A stretch of DNA of 60,231 nucleotides from Rhodobacter capsulatus (GTDB lineage: Bacteria > Pseudomonadota > Alphaproteobacteria > Rhodobacterales > Rhodobacteraceae). The position numbers were made by a program, and so were the translations under genes. Numbering within the stretch: position 1 is the stretch's first letter; each line of letters begins with the position of its first letter. Positions 47,469-56,764 of the stretch are shown piece by piece. Location of the stretch: NCBI RefSeq assembly GCF_005144475.1, contig NZ_SWJZ01000038.1, positions 1 through 60,231 of the forward strand, read 5' to 3'. Under the pieces are notes generated by a model. It was not told the DNA's origin and searched no databases. It saw nothing but the letters and a program-made list of their open reading frames with translations.

Positions 47469-50108
47469 TCAGACCAGCAGGTAATGCGTCTCGCCGCCGA
47501 TCTGAATCGTCAGCCGCTGCAGGCTTTCGGCATCCACCACCGTCCAGACCGCGGCGCCGGTCGGGCGATGGATGAGCTGCACGTCCCGCACCGCGGCGTC
47601 ACCGCCCAGATTGACCCATCGGAGCCCGAACTCGCCGATCTGCGCCCCGGCGCGGGTGAAGACAAGCCGGTCGTCGGCGCCGTAATCGGAGATCCAGTCG
47701 GTGCCCGCCCCGGCCGAGCCGTCATGCAGGAAGACATCCTTGCCCAGCCCGCCGGTCAGCAGGTCGTTGCCGCTCTCGCCGAAAAGCCAGTCGTCGCCGT
47801 CGCCGCCGTCAAGCAGGTCGGCGCCGCTGCCGCCGCGCAGGGTGTCGTTGCCGCTGTCGCCGCGCAGGGTGTCGGCCCCCGCGCCGCCCCAAAGCGCGTC
47901 ATCGCCGCCGCCGCCCGACAGGCTGTCGGCCAGATCTTCGGGCGTGCCGGTTTCCATCCCGCCATAAAGGCTGTCATTGCCCGATCCGCCCAGAAGCGTG
48001 TCGGCCCCGGCGCCGCCGCTGAGCAGATTGACCCCGGCGCCGCCCTCGATCCGGTCGTTGCCCGCGTCGCCCCGCAGCGTGTCGTCCCCCGCGTCGCCCA
48101 AAAGCGTGTCATTGCCCGCGCCGCCGCCAAGGAAGTCGTTGCCCTCGCCGCCCGAAAGCCGATCGTCGTCGCCACCGCCGTTCAGGTTGTCGTTGCCCGC
48201 CCCGCCCAGCAGCGTGTCGCGGCCGATGTCGCCCAGCAGCCTGTCGGCGCCGCCATCGCCGACGAGGGAATCGTCGCCCGTCGCGCCGTTGAGCACGTCG
48301 ATGTCCTCGCCGCCGGTCAGCGTGTCATTGCCGTTGCCGCCGTTCATCCGGTTCGCGCCCTCGCCCCCGACCAGGGAATCGTCGCCGTCATTGCCCGCGA
48401 TCGTGTCATTGCCGCTGTCGCCGAAAATCACGTCATTGCCGCCACCGCCCTGGATCATGTCGCTTGACTCGAGGCCGCGGATCGTGTCGGCCCGGCTGCT
48501 GCCGATCAGGGTGTCGCGGCCGATCGTGCCGGACAACGCGCCGCCGCCGCTGCCCGCCACGATCCGCTCGCCCTGCAGCTCGCCCAGCATCAGCAGCCGG
48601 TCGGGCAGGCCGAAGCTCAGCCCGGCCCAGATGTCGCTCAGCGCCAGCGGCCGCCCGGTCGCGGAAACGATCTCGATCTCGGTGCCGCCAAAGGACAGCA
48701 GCAGGCCGCGGTCGGTGGGCGTGGCGATCAGCTGCGCGGTCGAGCGCAGCATCGGCAGGCCGCTGAGATCGATGCGGTCGCCGGGGCTGTAATCCATCAC
48801 ATATTGCCGATTGACGGAGCTGCGGATCACGAACGTGTCGTTGCCCGCGCCGCCGAACATCACCGTGCTGCCCGGGCCCGAGACCAGAACGTCCTCGCCC
48901 GCGAGCCCCATCAGCGTGTCGCCGCCGCTGGTGTTGGCCACCAGCAGATCATCAAGCGCGGAGCCGTCGCGGCGCAGGCTGCCGCTGGGGGCGCCGTTCA
49001 CCGTCACGCCCAGAGCGGCCAGATCGATGCGCAACAGGCTCAGCCCGGATTGGGCGCCCGAGGCGACGAAAATCTGCAGCTCGGTGCCGACCAGGGTCAT
49101 CGCCACGGTGGTGATGTCCTGCAGGCCAAGCCCGGTGCCGTCCTCCAGGGTCTGCAGCTGCACCAGCCGCCCGTCGGGCAGAAGCGTGAACAGGGTCAGC
49201 CCGTCATCGCCGCCGCCAGCCACCACGAAGACCCGGCCCCGCACGGCGATCGCCTCCAGAGCGGTGATCGTGCCGAAGCGGCTGTCGAGCGTGTCCATCA
49301 GGTGATCGGTCGGGCGCAGGCTGCCGGTCGCGGTCAGTTCCATCACCGAAATCGTGCCGCTGCCGCCCGCGCCCAAAAGCACGAAGGTCTTGCCGAAGGC
49401 GGCGATCGTGGTCATCACGGTGGGGTCGTTCACGCCCAGCCCGTTCGACGCCCCGAGCGTGCCGACCTGCACCAGCGCGCCATTGGCGCCGACGCGATAG
49501 CTGGCGACACCGTCGAAGCCGCAATCGGCGCGCAGCAGGAACTCCTGTCCGGCCACCGCCACCATCTCGAGCAGCACCTGCCCGCCGACCGTCCCGCCCG
49601 AGGGGCTGGCGGTGCCCGAAACCCAGCGCGGAATGCCGTCGGCGTCGATCGCATAGCCGTTCAACACCCCGCTGATCGCGTCGGAAACATAGATCATGTC
49701 GGCGCCACTGGCGATTTCCGCCGTCAGCAGGCCGTTTTGCAGCCACGGGGAATGCGCGTCGTTCAGCCGGATCGTCGTCTGGCGGCCCAGATCGCCGGAG
49801 GCGTCGGAATTGCTGCTCAGCAGATCGCCGCCCTGGGTGACGCCAAAGATGATCCGAGTGTAGCCGTTGAACGTGGCCCAGGACAGATCCAGCGCCGCCA
49901 TCCCGGCAAGGCTGCCCGGGAAGTAGAAACTGTCGGCGACGCTTGGCACGGCGCCGGCGCCGATCCGCCAGGCCAGGATGCCGCCATTGCTGCCGGTCAC
50001 GCTGTAAAGGAAGGTTCCCGAAGCCGTCGCGACGATTTCGAGTCGTTCGATATTCGTGTCGAGCAGGGAGAACCCGGACTCGACCCGTCTTGTGAAAGCA
50101 ATCCGCAT
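47469..50108 (-). CDS. RTX calcium-binding protein with N-terminal propeller-like domain
   Basis: An 879-residue acidic protein. Residues 1-410 contain repeated beta segments (FLYSVTGSNGGILAWRIG, TRIIFGVTQGGDLLSS, MIYVSDAISGVLNGYAI, VFVVAGGGDDGLTLF) spaced like blades of a beta-propeller. Residues about 516-803 are a long RTX array of GGxGNDxLxG nonapeptides that bind calcium after secretion. No protease or lipase motif is visible. There is no Sec signal, consistent with type I secretion, and no exporter is adjacent. GGGGGG stands upstream of ATG 50108. It could be a calcium-stabilised surface or matrix protein. Confidence 0.88.
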   Translation of the reverse strand: MRIAFTRRVESGFSLLDTNIERLEIVATASGTFLYSVTGSNGGILAWRIGAGAVPSVADSFYFPGSLAGMAALDLSWATFNGYTRIIFGVTQGGDLLSSNSDASGDLGRQTTIRLNDAHSPWLQNGLLTAEIASGADMIYVSDAISGVLNGYAIDADGIPRWVSGTASPSGGTVGGQVLLEMVAVAGQEFLLRADCGFDGVASYRVGANGALVQVGTLGASNGLGVNDPTVMTTIAAFGKTFVLLGAGGSGTISVMELTATGSLRPTDHLMDTLDSRFGTITALEAIAVRGRVFVVAGGGDDGLTLFTLLPDGRLVQLQTLEDGTGLGLQDITTVAMTLVGTELQIFVASGAQSGLSLLRIDLAALGVTVNGAPSGSLRRDGSALDDLLVANTSGGDTLMGLAGEDVLVSGPGSTVMFGGAGNDTFVIRSSVNRQYVMDYSPGDRIDLSGLPMLRSTAQLIATPTDRGLLLSFGGTEIEIVSATGRPLALSDIWAGLSFGLPDRLLMLGELQGERIVAGSGGGALSGTIGRDTLIGSSRADTIRGLESSDMIQGGGGNDVIFGDSGNDTIAGNDGDDSLVGGEGANRMNGGNGNDTLTGGEDIDVLNGATGDDSLVGDGGADRLLGDIGRDTLLGGAGNDNLNGGGDDDRLSGGEGNDFLGGGAGNDTLLGDAGDDTLRGDAGNDRIEGGAGVNLLSGGAGADTLLGGSGNDSLYGGMETGTPEDLADSLSGGGGDDALWGGAGADTLRGDSGNDTLRGGSGADLLDGGDGDDWLFGESGNDLLTGGLGKDVFLHDGSAGAGTDWISDYGADDRLVFTRAGAQIGEFGLRWVNLGGDAAVRDVQLIHRPTGAAVWTVVDAESLQRLTIQIGGETHYLLV

Positions 50109-50317
50109 CGCACACCCCCCAAGATGAGCAGGGGCAGGCTCTGCCGTCGCGTCGTCCCGGCCGTGTCGCGATCACGGCGAAATTATGACTCTTGGACGCA
50201 ATTTTGCGCAAATCGCCAATCTGGAAACGGTCCGTTTCGGCGCCAACCTTGGCCGGTCTCGGCGCGATCCTGTCGCTCGGTGCTTGCCAAGCGCGCAAGG
50301 ACGGGTCTAATCGGCGC

Positions 50318-51565
50318 ATGACCCAATTTGCCCTTGCCGCCCTTGCCGCCACCCGCGCCCTGCGCACGCTCTTCGAGCCGACGCCCTTGCAGCGCAACGA
50401 TTTCCTGTCCAAACGCTACGAGGCCGAGATCTGGCTGAAGCGCGAAGACCTGACGCCGGTGCGCAGCTACAAGCTGCGCGGCGCCTTCACCGCGATGCGC
50501 AAGCTGCTGGAGATCACCCCCGAGGCGCGGCAGTTCGTCTGTGCCAGCGCGGGCAATCACGCGCAGGGCGTGGCCTTTGCCTGCCGCCATTTCGGCGTGC
50601 AGGGGACGATCTTCATGCCGGTGACGACGCCGCAGCAGAAGATCGACAAGACCCGCACCTTTGGCGGCGATGCGGTCGAGATCGTGCTGACGGGCGATTA
50701 TTTCGATCAGACGCTGGCGGCCTCGCAGAAATTCTGTGCCGAGGCGGGGGCGCATTTCCTCTCGCCCTTCGACGACGAGAACGTGATCGAGGGCCAGGCC
50801 TCGGTGGGGGTCGAGATCCTCGATCAGCTTGGCCGCGCGCCCGATCTGGTCATTCTGCCGGTGGGCGGCGGCGGTCTGGCGGCGGGGGTGACGGGCTATC
50901 TGCGCGCGACGGCACCGCAGACGGGCTATCGCTTCGTCGAGCCGCAGGGCGGCGCCAGCCTGACCGCGGCGGTGACGGCGGGAACGCCGGTGACGCTCAA
51001 GCATGTCAACAGCTTTGTCGATGGCGCGGCGGTGGCGCGGATCGGGGCCTTGCCGCTTGCGGCGCTGGATTGGGTGACCCCCGAAGAAATCCTGCTGGCG
51101 CCGGAAGATCGCATCTGCCTGACCATGCTCGAGATGCTGAACCACGAGGGGATCGTGCTGGAACCGGCCGGGGCGCTGGCGCTGAACGTGCTGCCCGAAC
51201 TGGCCGAGCAGATCCGCGGCAAGACCGTGGTCTGCGTGACGTCGGGGGGGAATTTCGATTTCGAGCGGCTGCCCGAGGTCAAGGAACGGGCGCAGCGCTA
51301 TTCCGGACTGAAGAAATATTTCATCCTGCGGATGCCGCAGCGGCCGGGGGCGTTGCGCGAATTCCTGTCGATGCTGGGGCCGGAAGACGACATCGCGCGG
51401 TTCGAATATCTGAAGAAATCCGCCCGCAACTTCGGCTCGGTGCTGATCGGCATCGAGACGAAGCAGGCGGGCGCCTTCGATGCGCTGACGCAAAAGCTGG
51501 ATGCCGCGGGCTTTGATTACCGCGACATCACCGACGATTCCGCGATCGCCGAATTCCTGATCTGA
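50318..51565 (+). CDS. ilvA: Threonine ammonia-lyase IlvA
   Basis: A 415-residue fold-type II PLP enzyme. The PLP Lys lies in VRSYKLRGAF (SYKxRGA), SAGNHAQGVAF is the phosphate-side loop, and GGGGLAAGV is the glycine loop. One ACT-like regulatory domain (about 325-415, starting RYSGLKKYFILRMPQRPGA) follows, so this is the shorter biosynthetic form with a single regulatory segment. It deaminates threonine to 2-oxobutanoate for isoleucine. ATG 50318 starts at MTQFALAAL; the frame is open further upstream but not conserved. It is a single gene flanked by genes on the other strand. Confidence 0.93.
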   Translation: MTQFALAALAATRALRTLFEPTPLQRNDFLSKRYEAEIWLKREDLTPVRSYKLRGAFTAMRKLLEITPEARQFVCASAGNHAQGVAFACRHFGVQGTIFMPVTTPQQKIDKTRTFGGDAVEIVLTGDYFDQTLAASQKFCAEAGAHFLSPFDDENVIEGQASVGVEILDQLGRAPDLVILPVGGGGLAAGVTGYLRATAPQTGYRFVEPQGGASLTAAVTAGTPVTLKHVNSFVDGAAVARIGALPLAALDWVTPEEILLAPEDRICLTMLEMLNHEGIVLEPAGALALNVLPELAEQIRGKTVVCVTSGGNFDFERLPEVKERAQRYSGLKKYFILRMPQRPGALREFLSMLGPEDDIARFEYLKKSARNFGSVLIGIETKQAGAFDALTQKLDAAGFDYRDITDDSAIAEFLI

Positions 51566-51568
51566 GCC

Positions 51569-51898
51569 TCAGGCGGCGGACAGGAATTCGTCGACCCGGC
51601 CCATGAAGATGTCCTTCGAGCGGCCGTAACAGTCGAGCACGGCGGGAATGTCCACCGTCGCGGCATTGCCCGCGGCGCAGCGGCGTTCGCCGTCCTGACA
51701 GATCGCCCCGAAGTCGCGAAAGCCCAGATTCCAGGCCGACCCCTTGAGGAAATGCAGCTCGTCGCCCAGCTTGTCCGGCTTGCGGCCCAGGTTCATCACC
51801 ACATTCTCGACCTCGTCGAGAAACAGCTCGAGCACTTCGGCAAACCCTTCGGCGCCGATTTCGGATCGCAACTCGGCGACCCGTTCCCAATCGATCAT
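51569..51898 (-). CDS. Orphan Hpt (histidine phosphotransfer) protein
   Basis: A 109-residue single-domain Hpt protein. The phosphorylatable His49 is in DELHFLKGSAWNLGF, matching HxxKGSAxxLG of the family, and the rest is helical. ATG 51898 has GGAGGG in front. It shuttles phosphate between a hybrid kinase and a response regulator but has no kinase beside it. The divergent neighbour is a response regulator with a PP2C output, the obvious partner candidate. It converges with ilvA (3 nt apart). Confidence 0.88.
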   Translation of the reverse strand: MIDWERVAELRSEIGAEGFAEVLELFLDEVENVVMNLGRKPDKLGDELHFLKGSAWNLGFRDFGAICQDGERRCAAGNAATVDIPAVLDCYGRSKDIFMGRVDEFLSAA

Positions 51899-52027
51899 AG
51901 TTCCCTCCACAGAGCCCTTTTCTTCACCACAGCGAAAGGCTACGGGCCATTCCTTGCGGAAGCTTTAACCCCCGATCAGGATTACGGCGATTCACCTGTT
52001 CTTAAGGTCGATCGCGCAAGGTGCGCC

Positions 52028-53335
52028 ATGCATAGTGCCGGTGAGCCCGTGACAGATCCGATTTCAGACCGTCCAGATCCGACCTCAGCTTCCGAGCCCG
52101 CCCCCGTGCCGCGCCGGGTTCTGGTCGTGGACGACAGCAAGATGCAGCGTCGCATCCTGTCCGCCCTGCTCTCGCGGTCGGGCTACGAGGTGCTGGAGGC
52201 GGGCACGGCAGAAGAGGCGCTGGAAATCTGCGACCGGATCGAGCCCGATTTCGTGCTGTCCGACTGGATGATGCCCGGCATGTCGGGGATCGAATTCTGT
52301 CACAAGTTCCGCGCCATGCCGCGCGAGGGCTACGGCTATTTCATCCTTCTGACCTCGAAGACCGAAAAGCATGACGTGGCCGAGGGGCTGCAAAGCGGCG
52401 CCGATGATTTTCTGGCCAAGCCGGTGAATGGTGACGAGCTGCGGGCCCGGCTGATGGCGGGCGAACGCATCCTGACCATGGAACATGCGATGAAGGAGAA
52501 GAACCGGCAGCTTTCCTCGGCGCTGGGCGAGTTGCAGTCGCTTTACGATTCGATCAACCGGGATCTGGTCGAGGCCTGCAAGCTGCAGCAAAGTCTGGTC
52601 AAGGAACGCCACCGCAGCTTCGGCAATGCGCAGGTGTCGCTGACGCTGCGGCCTTCGGGCCATGTCGGCGGCGATCTGGTCGGCTTCTTCCCGATCAACA
52701 TCCGCCGCGTCGGGCTTTACGGCATCGACGTCTCGGGGCATGGCATCACCTCGGCGCTGATGACGGCGCGGCTGGCGGGCTATCTGTCGGGCACCTCGCC
52801 CGAACAGAACATCGCCCTGATCCAGACCGAATTCGGCTTTTACGACGGCCGCGACCCGGCCGATCTGGCGGCTTATCTGAACACCCTCGTGCTCGAGGAA
52901 ATGCAGACCGACAGCTATTTCACCCTGATCTATGCCGATGTGGACCTGATTTCCGGCAAGGTCGCGCTGGTGCAGGCGGGCCATCCGCATCCGGCGGTGC
53001 TGCGCGCCGATGGCTCGGTGGAATTTCTGGGCGATGGCGGCCTGCCCGTCGGGCTGATCGAGGGGGCGAGCTACGAAACCGTCACCACCCGGCTTGCGCC
53101 CGGGGACCGGCTGTTTCTGGGCTCGGACGGCATCACCGAGGCGGAACCGCCGCGGCGGCCGCAGATCGGCGAGGAGGGGCTGGCGATGCTGCTCAAGCGG
53201 CTGAACCTGCTGCGCGGCCCGGCCTTTCTGGATGCGCTTTACTGGGAATTGCAGCGCATGACCTCGGACAACCTGGCCGACGATGTGTCGGCGGTGCTGT
53301 TCGAATTCTACGGCGCCAAGGAAAACGTCGGTTAA
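52028..53335 (+). CDS. Response regulator with PP2C/RsbU-type phosphatase output
   Basis: A 435-residue protein. Residues 29-150 are a receiver domain (VLVVDDSKMQ with Asp35/36, phospho-acceptor Asp79 in LSDWMMPGMSG, Lys in FLAKPVNG). A coiled-coil linker (150-190) leads to a PP2C/SpoIIE phosphatase domain (VGGDLVGF, GIDVSGHGITSALM, LGSDGITEAEPP). Such proteins dephosphorylate an anti-sigma-factor antagonist in partner-switching systems; in Rhodobacter capsulatus the RbaY protein of the RbaVW system has this architecture. It is divergent from the orphan Hpt protein. The start at 52028 has only a weak AAGG site. Its stop overlaps the HlyD-like stop. Confidence 0.9.
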   Translation: MHSAGEPVTDPISDRPDPTSASEPAPVPRRVLVVDDSKMQRRILSALLSRSGYEVLEAGTAEEALEICDRIEPDFVLSDWMMPGMSGIEFCHKFRAMPREGYGYFILLTSKTEKHDVAEGLQSGADDFLAKPVNGDELRARLMAGERILTMEHAMKEKNRQLSSALGELQSLYDSINRDLVEACKLQQSLVKERHRSFGNAQVSLTLRPSGHVGGDLVGFFPINIRRVGLYGIDVSGHGITSALMTARLAGYLSGTSPEQNIALIQTEFGFYDGRDPADLAAYLNTLVLEEMQTDSYFTLIYADVDLISGKVALVQAGHPHPAVLRADGSVEFLGDGGLPVGLIEGASYETVTTRLAPGDRLFLGSDGITEAEPPRRPQIGEEGLAMLLKRLNLLRGPAFLDALYWELQRMTSDNLADDVSAVLFEFYGAKENVG

Positions 53336-54504
53336 GGCTCGCGCAGCGCCTCGCGCGATTTGTAAAGCGGCTTGAGCAGATAGTGCAGCACGGTCTTTTC
53401 GCCGGTGTGCAGTTCCACCGTCGCCTGCATCCCGGGCCGGATTTCAAGACGGCGCTGCCGTTCGGTCATATGCGCCAGATCGACCCGCAGCGTCACCTTG
53501 TAATAGGGTTCGGCATCGGGCTTCTGTTCGTCCTTGAACGTGTCGGCCGAAACGAAATGCACCGCGCCCTGCAGGCTGCCGTAAATCGTGTAATCATAAG
53601 CCGACAGCTTGATCGTCGCCGCCTGTCCCAGCTTCACGTTGGCGATGTCCTGCGGCGCGATCCGGGCGTCGATGAACAGTTCTTCATCCAGCGGGATGAT
53701 TTCCAGGATCTCCTCGCCCGGCCGCACGACGCCGCCGATCGTCGTCACCGAGAGCTTGTTGACGATCCCGTGCATCGGCGAGGTCAGCGTGGTCCGCGTC
53801 AGCTGATCTTCCGACAGTTTCAGCTGCTGGCGCAACGTGCCCAGCTTTTCCAGCGTCTCGGAATAGTCCGAGGCGCGTTCCAGCTCCGCCTTGGTGACGA
53901 TGTCGTTCAGCTGCGCCTCGGCATCGGAAAAGGCCTTGCGCGCCTTGGTCACCTCGATCAGCGGCGCGACATCGCGTTCGAACATCTTTTCCAGCATGTC
54001 GCGCTCGGCCTTGGCCTGTTTCAGGATCGCCGCGGCACCCTTCTTGCGCGAGGAAAAATCGCTCAGCCGCGCCAGCAGCAGCGCGCTTTCCGACTTCACG
54101 ATCTCGGGGACAAGCCGATCCTGCTCCTCGCTCGGCACGAATTCATCCAGCCCGTTCATCTCGGCCTCGAGCCGCAGCTGCCGGATTTCCAGCGCCGCGA
54201 TCTGCGCCTGCAGATCATCGACCTGGGTCCGATACGAGGTCTCGTGCAGCCGCCCCAGCACCGTGCCGGGCGAGACCTCGTCGCCCTCGGACACATTGAG
54301 TTCCGCCAGAATCCCGCCTTCCAGGTTCTGGATGATCTGCGGCTTCGAGGAGGAGACGATCTCTCCGGGGCCGCGCACGATCTGGTCGATGCGGGCATAG
54401 GCGGACCAGACCAGAAAGGCCAGGATCGACAGGCCGATCAGCCAGATCGTCCAGCTCATCCGCCGCGCCGCCGTGGTCACCGCCGCAGGATCGACGGTGC
54501 TCAT
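53332..54504 (-). CDS. Type I secretion membrane fusion protein (HlyD/LapC-like)
   Basis: A 390-residue HlyD-family adaptor. One membrane anchor (SWTIWLIGLSILAFLVWSAY, 17-36) is followed by a lipoyl-like half domain (IIQNLEGGILAELNVSEGDEV), long periplasmic coiled coils (ALLLARLSDFSSRKKGAAAI; KARKAFSDAEAQL), and a beta-barrel end with the RLEIRPGMQATVELHTGEK motif typical of type I adaptors. It joins the ABC protein to the TolC-like channel. It overlaps the ABC gene by 4 nt and is the last gene of the adhesin operon. Confidence 0.93.
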   Translation of the reverse strand: MSTVDPAAVTTAARRMSWTIWLIGLSILAFLVWSAYARIDQIVRGPGEIVSSSKPQIIQNLEGGILAELNVSEGDEVSPGTVLGRLHETSYRTQVDDLQAQIAALEIRQLRLEAEMNGLDEFVPSEEQDRLVPEIVKSESALLLARLSDFSSRKKGAAAILKQAKAERDMLEKMFERDVAPLIEVTKARKAFSDAEAQLNDIVTKAELERASDYSETLEKLGTLRQQLKLSEDQLTRTTLTSPMHGIVNKLSVTTIGGVVRPGEEILEIIPLDEELFIDARIAPQDIANVKLGQAATIKLSAYDYTIYGSLQGAVHFVSADTFKDEQKPDAEPYYKVTLRVDLAHMTERQRRLEIRPGMQATVELHTGEKTVLHYLLKPLYKSREALREP

Positions 54505-56750
54505 TTCGGCCCCCCGGCCTTCGCCTTGGTCAGATGCGCCAGCACCGCATCGCGCGGGCCATCGACCGCCATCCGGCCGTTTTGCAAGATCAGCGTGCGG
54601 GCGGTCAGCGCCAGGATCGGCACCCGATGCGTCGCGATGATCGCCGTGCGCCCGTCCAGCCAGGTTTCCAATCGGCTCACCAGCGTGGTTTCGAGCGTGG
54701 TGTCCAGCGCCGCGGTGGGTTCATCAAGGATCACCACCGTCGGATCCTGCAGCCAGAGCCGCGCCCAGCCGATCGACTGGCGCTGCCCGACCGAAAGCCC
54801 CTCGCCGCCGTCGCGGATCGGCAGATCAAGGCCCTTCGGATGGCCGCGCAGGAACGGCCCCAGCCCGGCAAAATCCAGCGCGCGGTAAAGCCGGTCCTCG
54901 TCGCGTTCCAGCTGCGTCAGGTTCAGGTTGTCGCGCAACGTGCCGGAAAACAGCCGCACGTCCTGCGACAGATACCCCACCGCCCGGCGCAGATCGCGCG
55001 GATGCAGCTGGCCGATATCGACACCATCCAGCAGGATCCGCCCGGCCGTCGGTTCGTAAACCCCGGCCAGCAGCTTCAGCAGCGTCGATTTCCCCGAGCC
55101 GTTCGAGCCCAGAATGGCGACCCTCTGCCCGGGCGGAATGCGCAGCGCGGCAATGTCCACCGTCGCCGAGGACTCGGGATCGTATTTGAATTCCAGCCCG
55201 CGCAGCTCGTATTCGCCCTCGATCCGCTCGGCGCGCAGATAGCTGCGGCTGGCGGCCTGCACCTGATCGGCCCCGGCGATTTCCTCAAGACCCTGCAGCG
55301 CAGCCTTCACATTGGCCCAGCGCGCCATCGTTCCCGCCAGCTGCGTCAGCGGCGCCAGCGTGCGCGAGGTCAAAAGCCCGATCGCGATGATCGCGCCCAC
55401 GGTGAATTCGCCCTCGAAGACCATATAGGCGCCGACCATCACCGCGGTCACATAGGTCGCCTGCTGCACCATCTGCGCCCAATAGGTCAGGGCCGAGGCC
55501 AGCTTGCGGCTTTCCGAGGATTTCACCGCCGAAAGCGTCGTCAGCTCTTCCCAGACCCGCTTGAACCGGTCGGCGCCGCGCTGGGTGGCCACCGTTTCAT
55601 GTTCATAGATCGCCTCGTGCAGAAGCTTCGCCGCCCGGGCGGAGGCGCCCTGCGTCGATTGCGTGATCTTCATCATCCTGCCCTGCATCAGGAAGCCGGG
55701 CACCACCATCAGGATGGCGCCCGCCAGCAGCACCCAGACCAGATTGCCGCCGATCGAGGCGACAAGGGCGAGGAAGATGAAGATGAAGGGAATGTCGGCG
55801 ATCGTGCCGATCGTCGAGGCGGTAAAGAACTCCCGCACCGAGGAAAATTCCCGCATCGCGGAAAACAGCTGGCTGGGCGAGCGCCGCCCGGGCGCCGCCT
55901 TCATCCCCAGAAGCCGGTCCATCAGCAGGCCCTGCACCGTCAGCTCGATCTTGCGCCCGGCCAGATCCATCAACCCCGACCGGGCGAGTTTCAGCGCCAT
56001 TTCAAGGACAAGCGCCAGCAGCGCGCCCAGCGCCAGCACCCAGAGCGTCGCCTCGGACTTGTGCGGAATGACGCGGTCATAGACCTGCATCGAGAACATC
56101 GAGACCGCGACGGCCAGGATATTGGCAAACAGCGAGCCCAGCGCCACTTCGACAAAGGCGCGGCGTTGCGCCTTGAACGCGCCCCAGAACCAGTGCTCGG
56201 GCGAGGTGTCGGGGGCGTGGCGTTGTTCGAGCTGGCGCAGCGAAGTGCGGGCGCGGATGATCTTGCCGGAAAAGAACGGCGCGAATTCGGCCAGCGCCAC
56301 TTCGGCGCGCTGATCGGGGCAGGTCTTGTCATAGACGAACAGCAGCTCGGCTTCCTGCCGGATCACCAGAACGAGCTGCCCCGAGGTCATCTGCGCCAGC
56401 GCCGGCCATTGCCCGGGCGAGAGCCGGGCGATCTCCTCGACCGCGGCGGTCATCCCCGCGACCCGCAGCACCGCGGCGATATGTTCGGGCTGAACTTCCC
56501 CCGCTTCGGCGCCGGTGACGGCGGCGGTGGCCTCTCCGACGGCCAGAAGCATCTGTTCCAGAATGTCGGCGGCGGGCACCTGCGCGCCCAGAAGCGCGGC
56601 ATAGGCCGAGGCCAGTTCCGCCCGCGCCCGTGCCCGTCCGGGGGCCCTCGGCGCGCTGGGCATGGCGGGGACGGCTTTGGGCAAAGCGCCATCGGACGCC
56701 CCGCTGACACGGGCCGCGTTCAGATCGAAGGCTATCACCCGGTCTGCCAA
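54501..56750 (-). CDS. Type I secretion ABC transporter (LapB-like)
   Basis: A 749-residue permease-ATPase fusion. Residues about 60-200 resemble the degenerate C39-like domain found in exporters of large RTX adhesins: no catalytic Cys-His pair is evident. Six membrane segments follow, then an ABC ATPase with GSNGSGKST, LSVGQRQSIGWARL and VVILDEPTAALD. It exports the adhesin in one step with its HlyD- and TolC-type partners. The start is TTG 56750, close behind GGGAG; a GTG four codons later is possible. It lies 14 nt after the TolC-like gene. Confidence 0.92.
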   Translation of the reverse strand: MADRVIAFDLNAARVSGASDGALPKAVPAMPSAPRAPGRARARAELASAYAALLGAQVPAADILEQMLLAVGEATAAVTGAEAGEVQPEHIAAVLRVAGMTAAVEEIARLSPGQWPALAQMTSGQLVLVIRQEAELLFVYDKTCPDQRAEVALAEFAPFFSGKIIRARTSLRQLEQRHAPDTSPEHWFWGAFKAQRRAFVEVALGSLFANILAVAVSMFSMQVYDRVIPHKSEATLWVLALGALLALVLEMALKLARSGLMDLAGRKIELTVQGLLMDRLLGMKAAPGRRSPSQLFSAMREFSSVREFFTASTIGTIADIPFIFIFLALVASIGGNLVWVLLAGAILMVVPGFLMQGRMMKITQSTQGASARAAKLLHEAIYEHETVATQRGADRFKRVWEELTTLSAVKSSESRKLASALTYWAQMVQQATYVTAVMVGAYMVFEGEFTVGAIIAIGLLTSRTLAPLTQLAGTMARWANVKAALQGLEEIAGADQVQAASRSYLRAERIEGEYELRGLEFKYDPESSATVDIAALRIPPGQRVAILGSNGSGKSTLLKLLAGVYEPTAGRILLDGVDIGQLHPRDLRRAVGYLSQDVRLFSGTLRDNLNLTQLERDEDRLYRALDFAGLGPFLRGHPKGLDLPIRDGGEGLSVGQRQSIGWARLWLQDPTVVILDEPTAALDTTLETTLVSRLETWLDGRTAIIATHRVPILALTARTLILQNGRMAVDGPRDAVLAHLTKAKAGGPK

Positions 56751-56764
56751 GCTCCCGCACCGTT

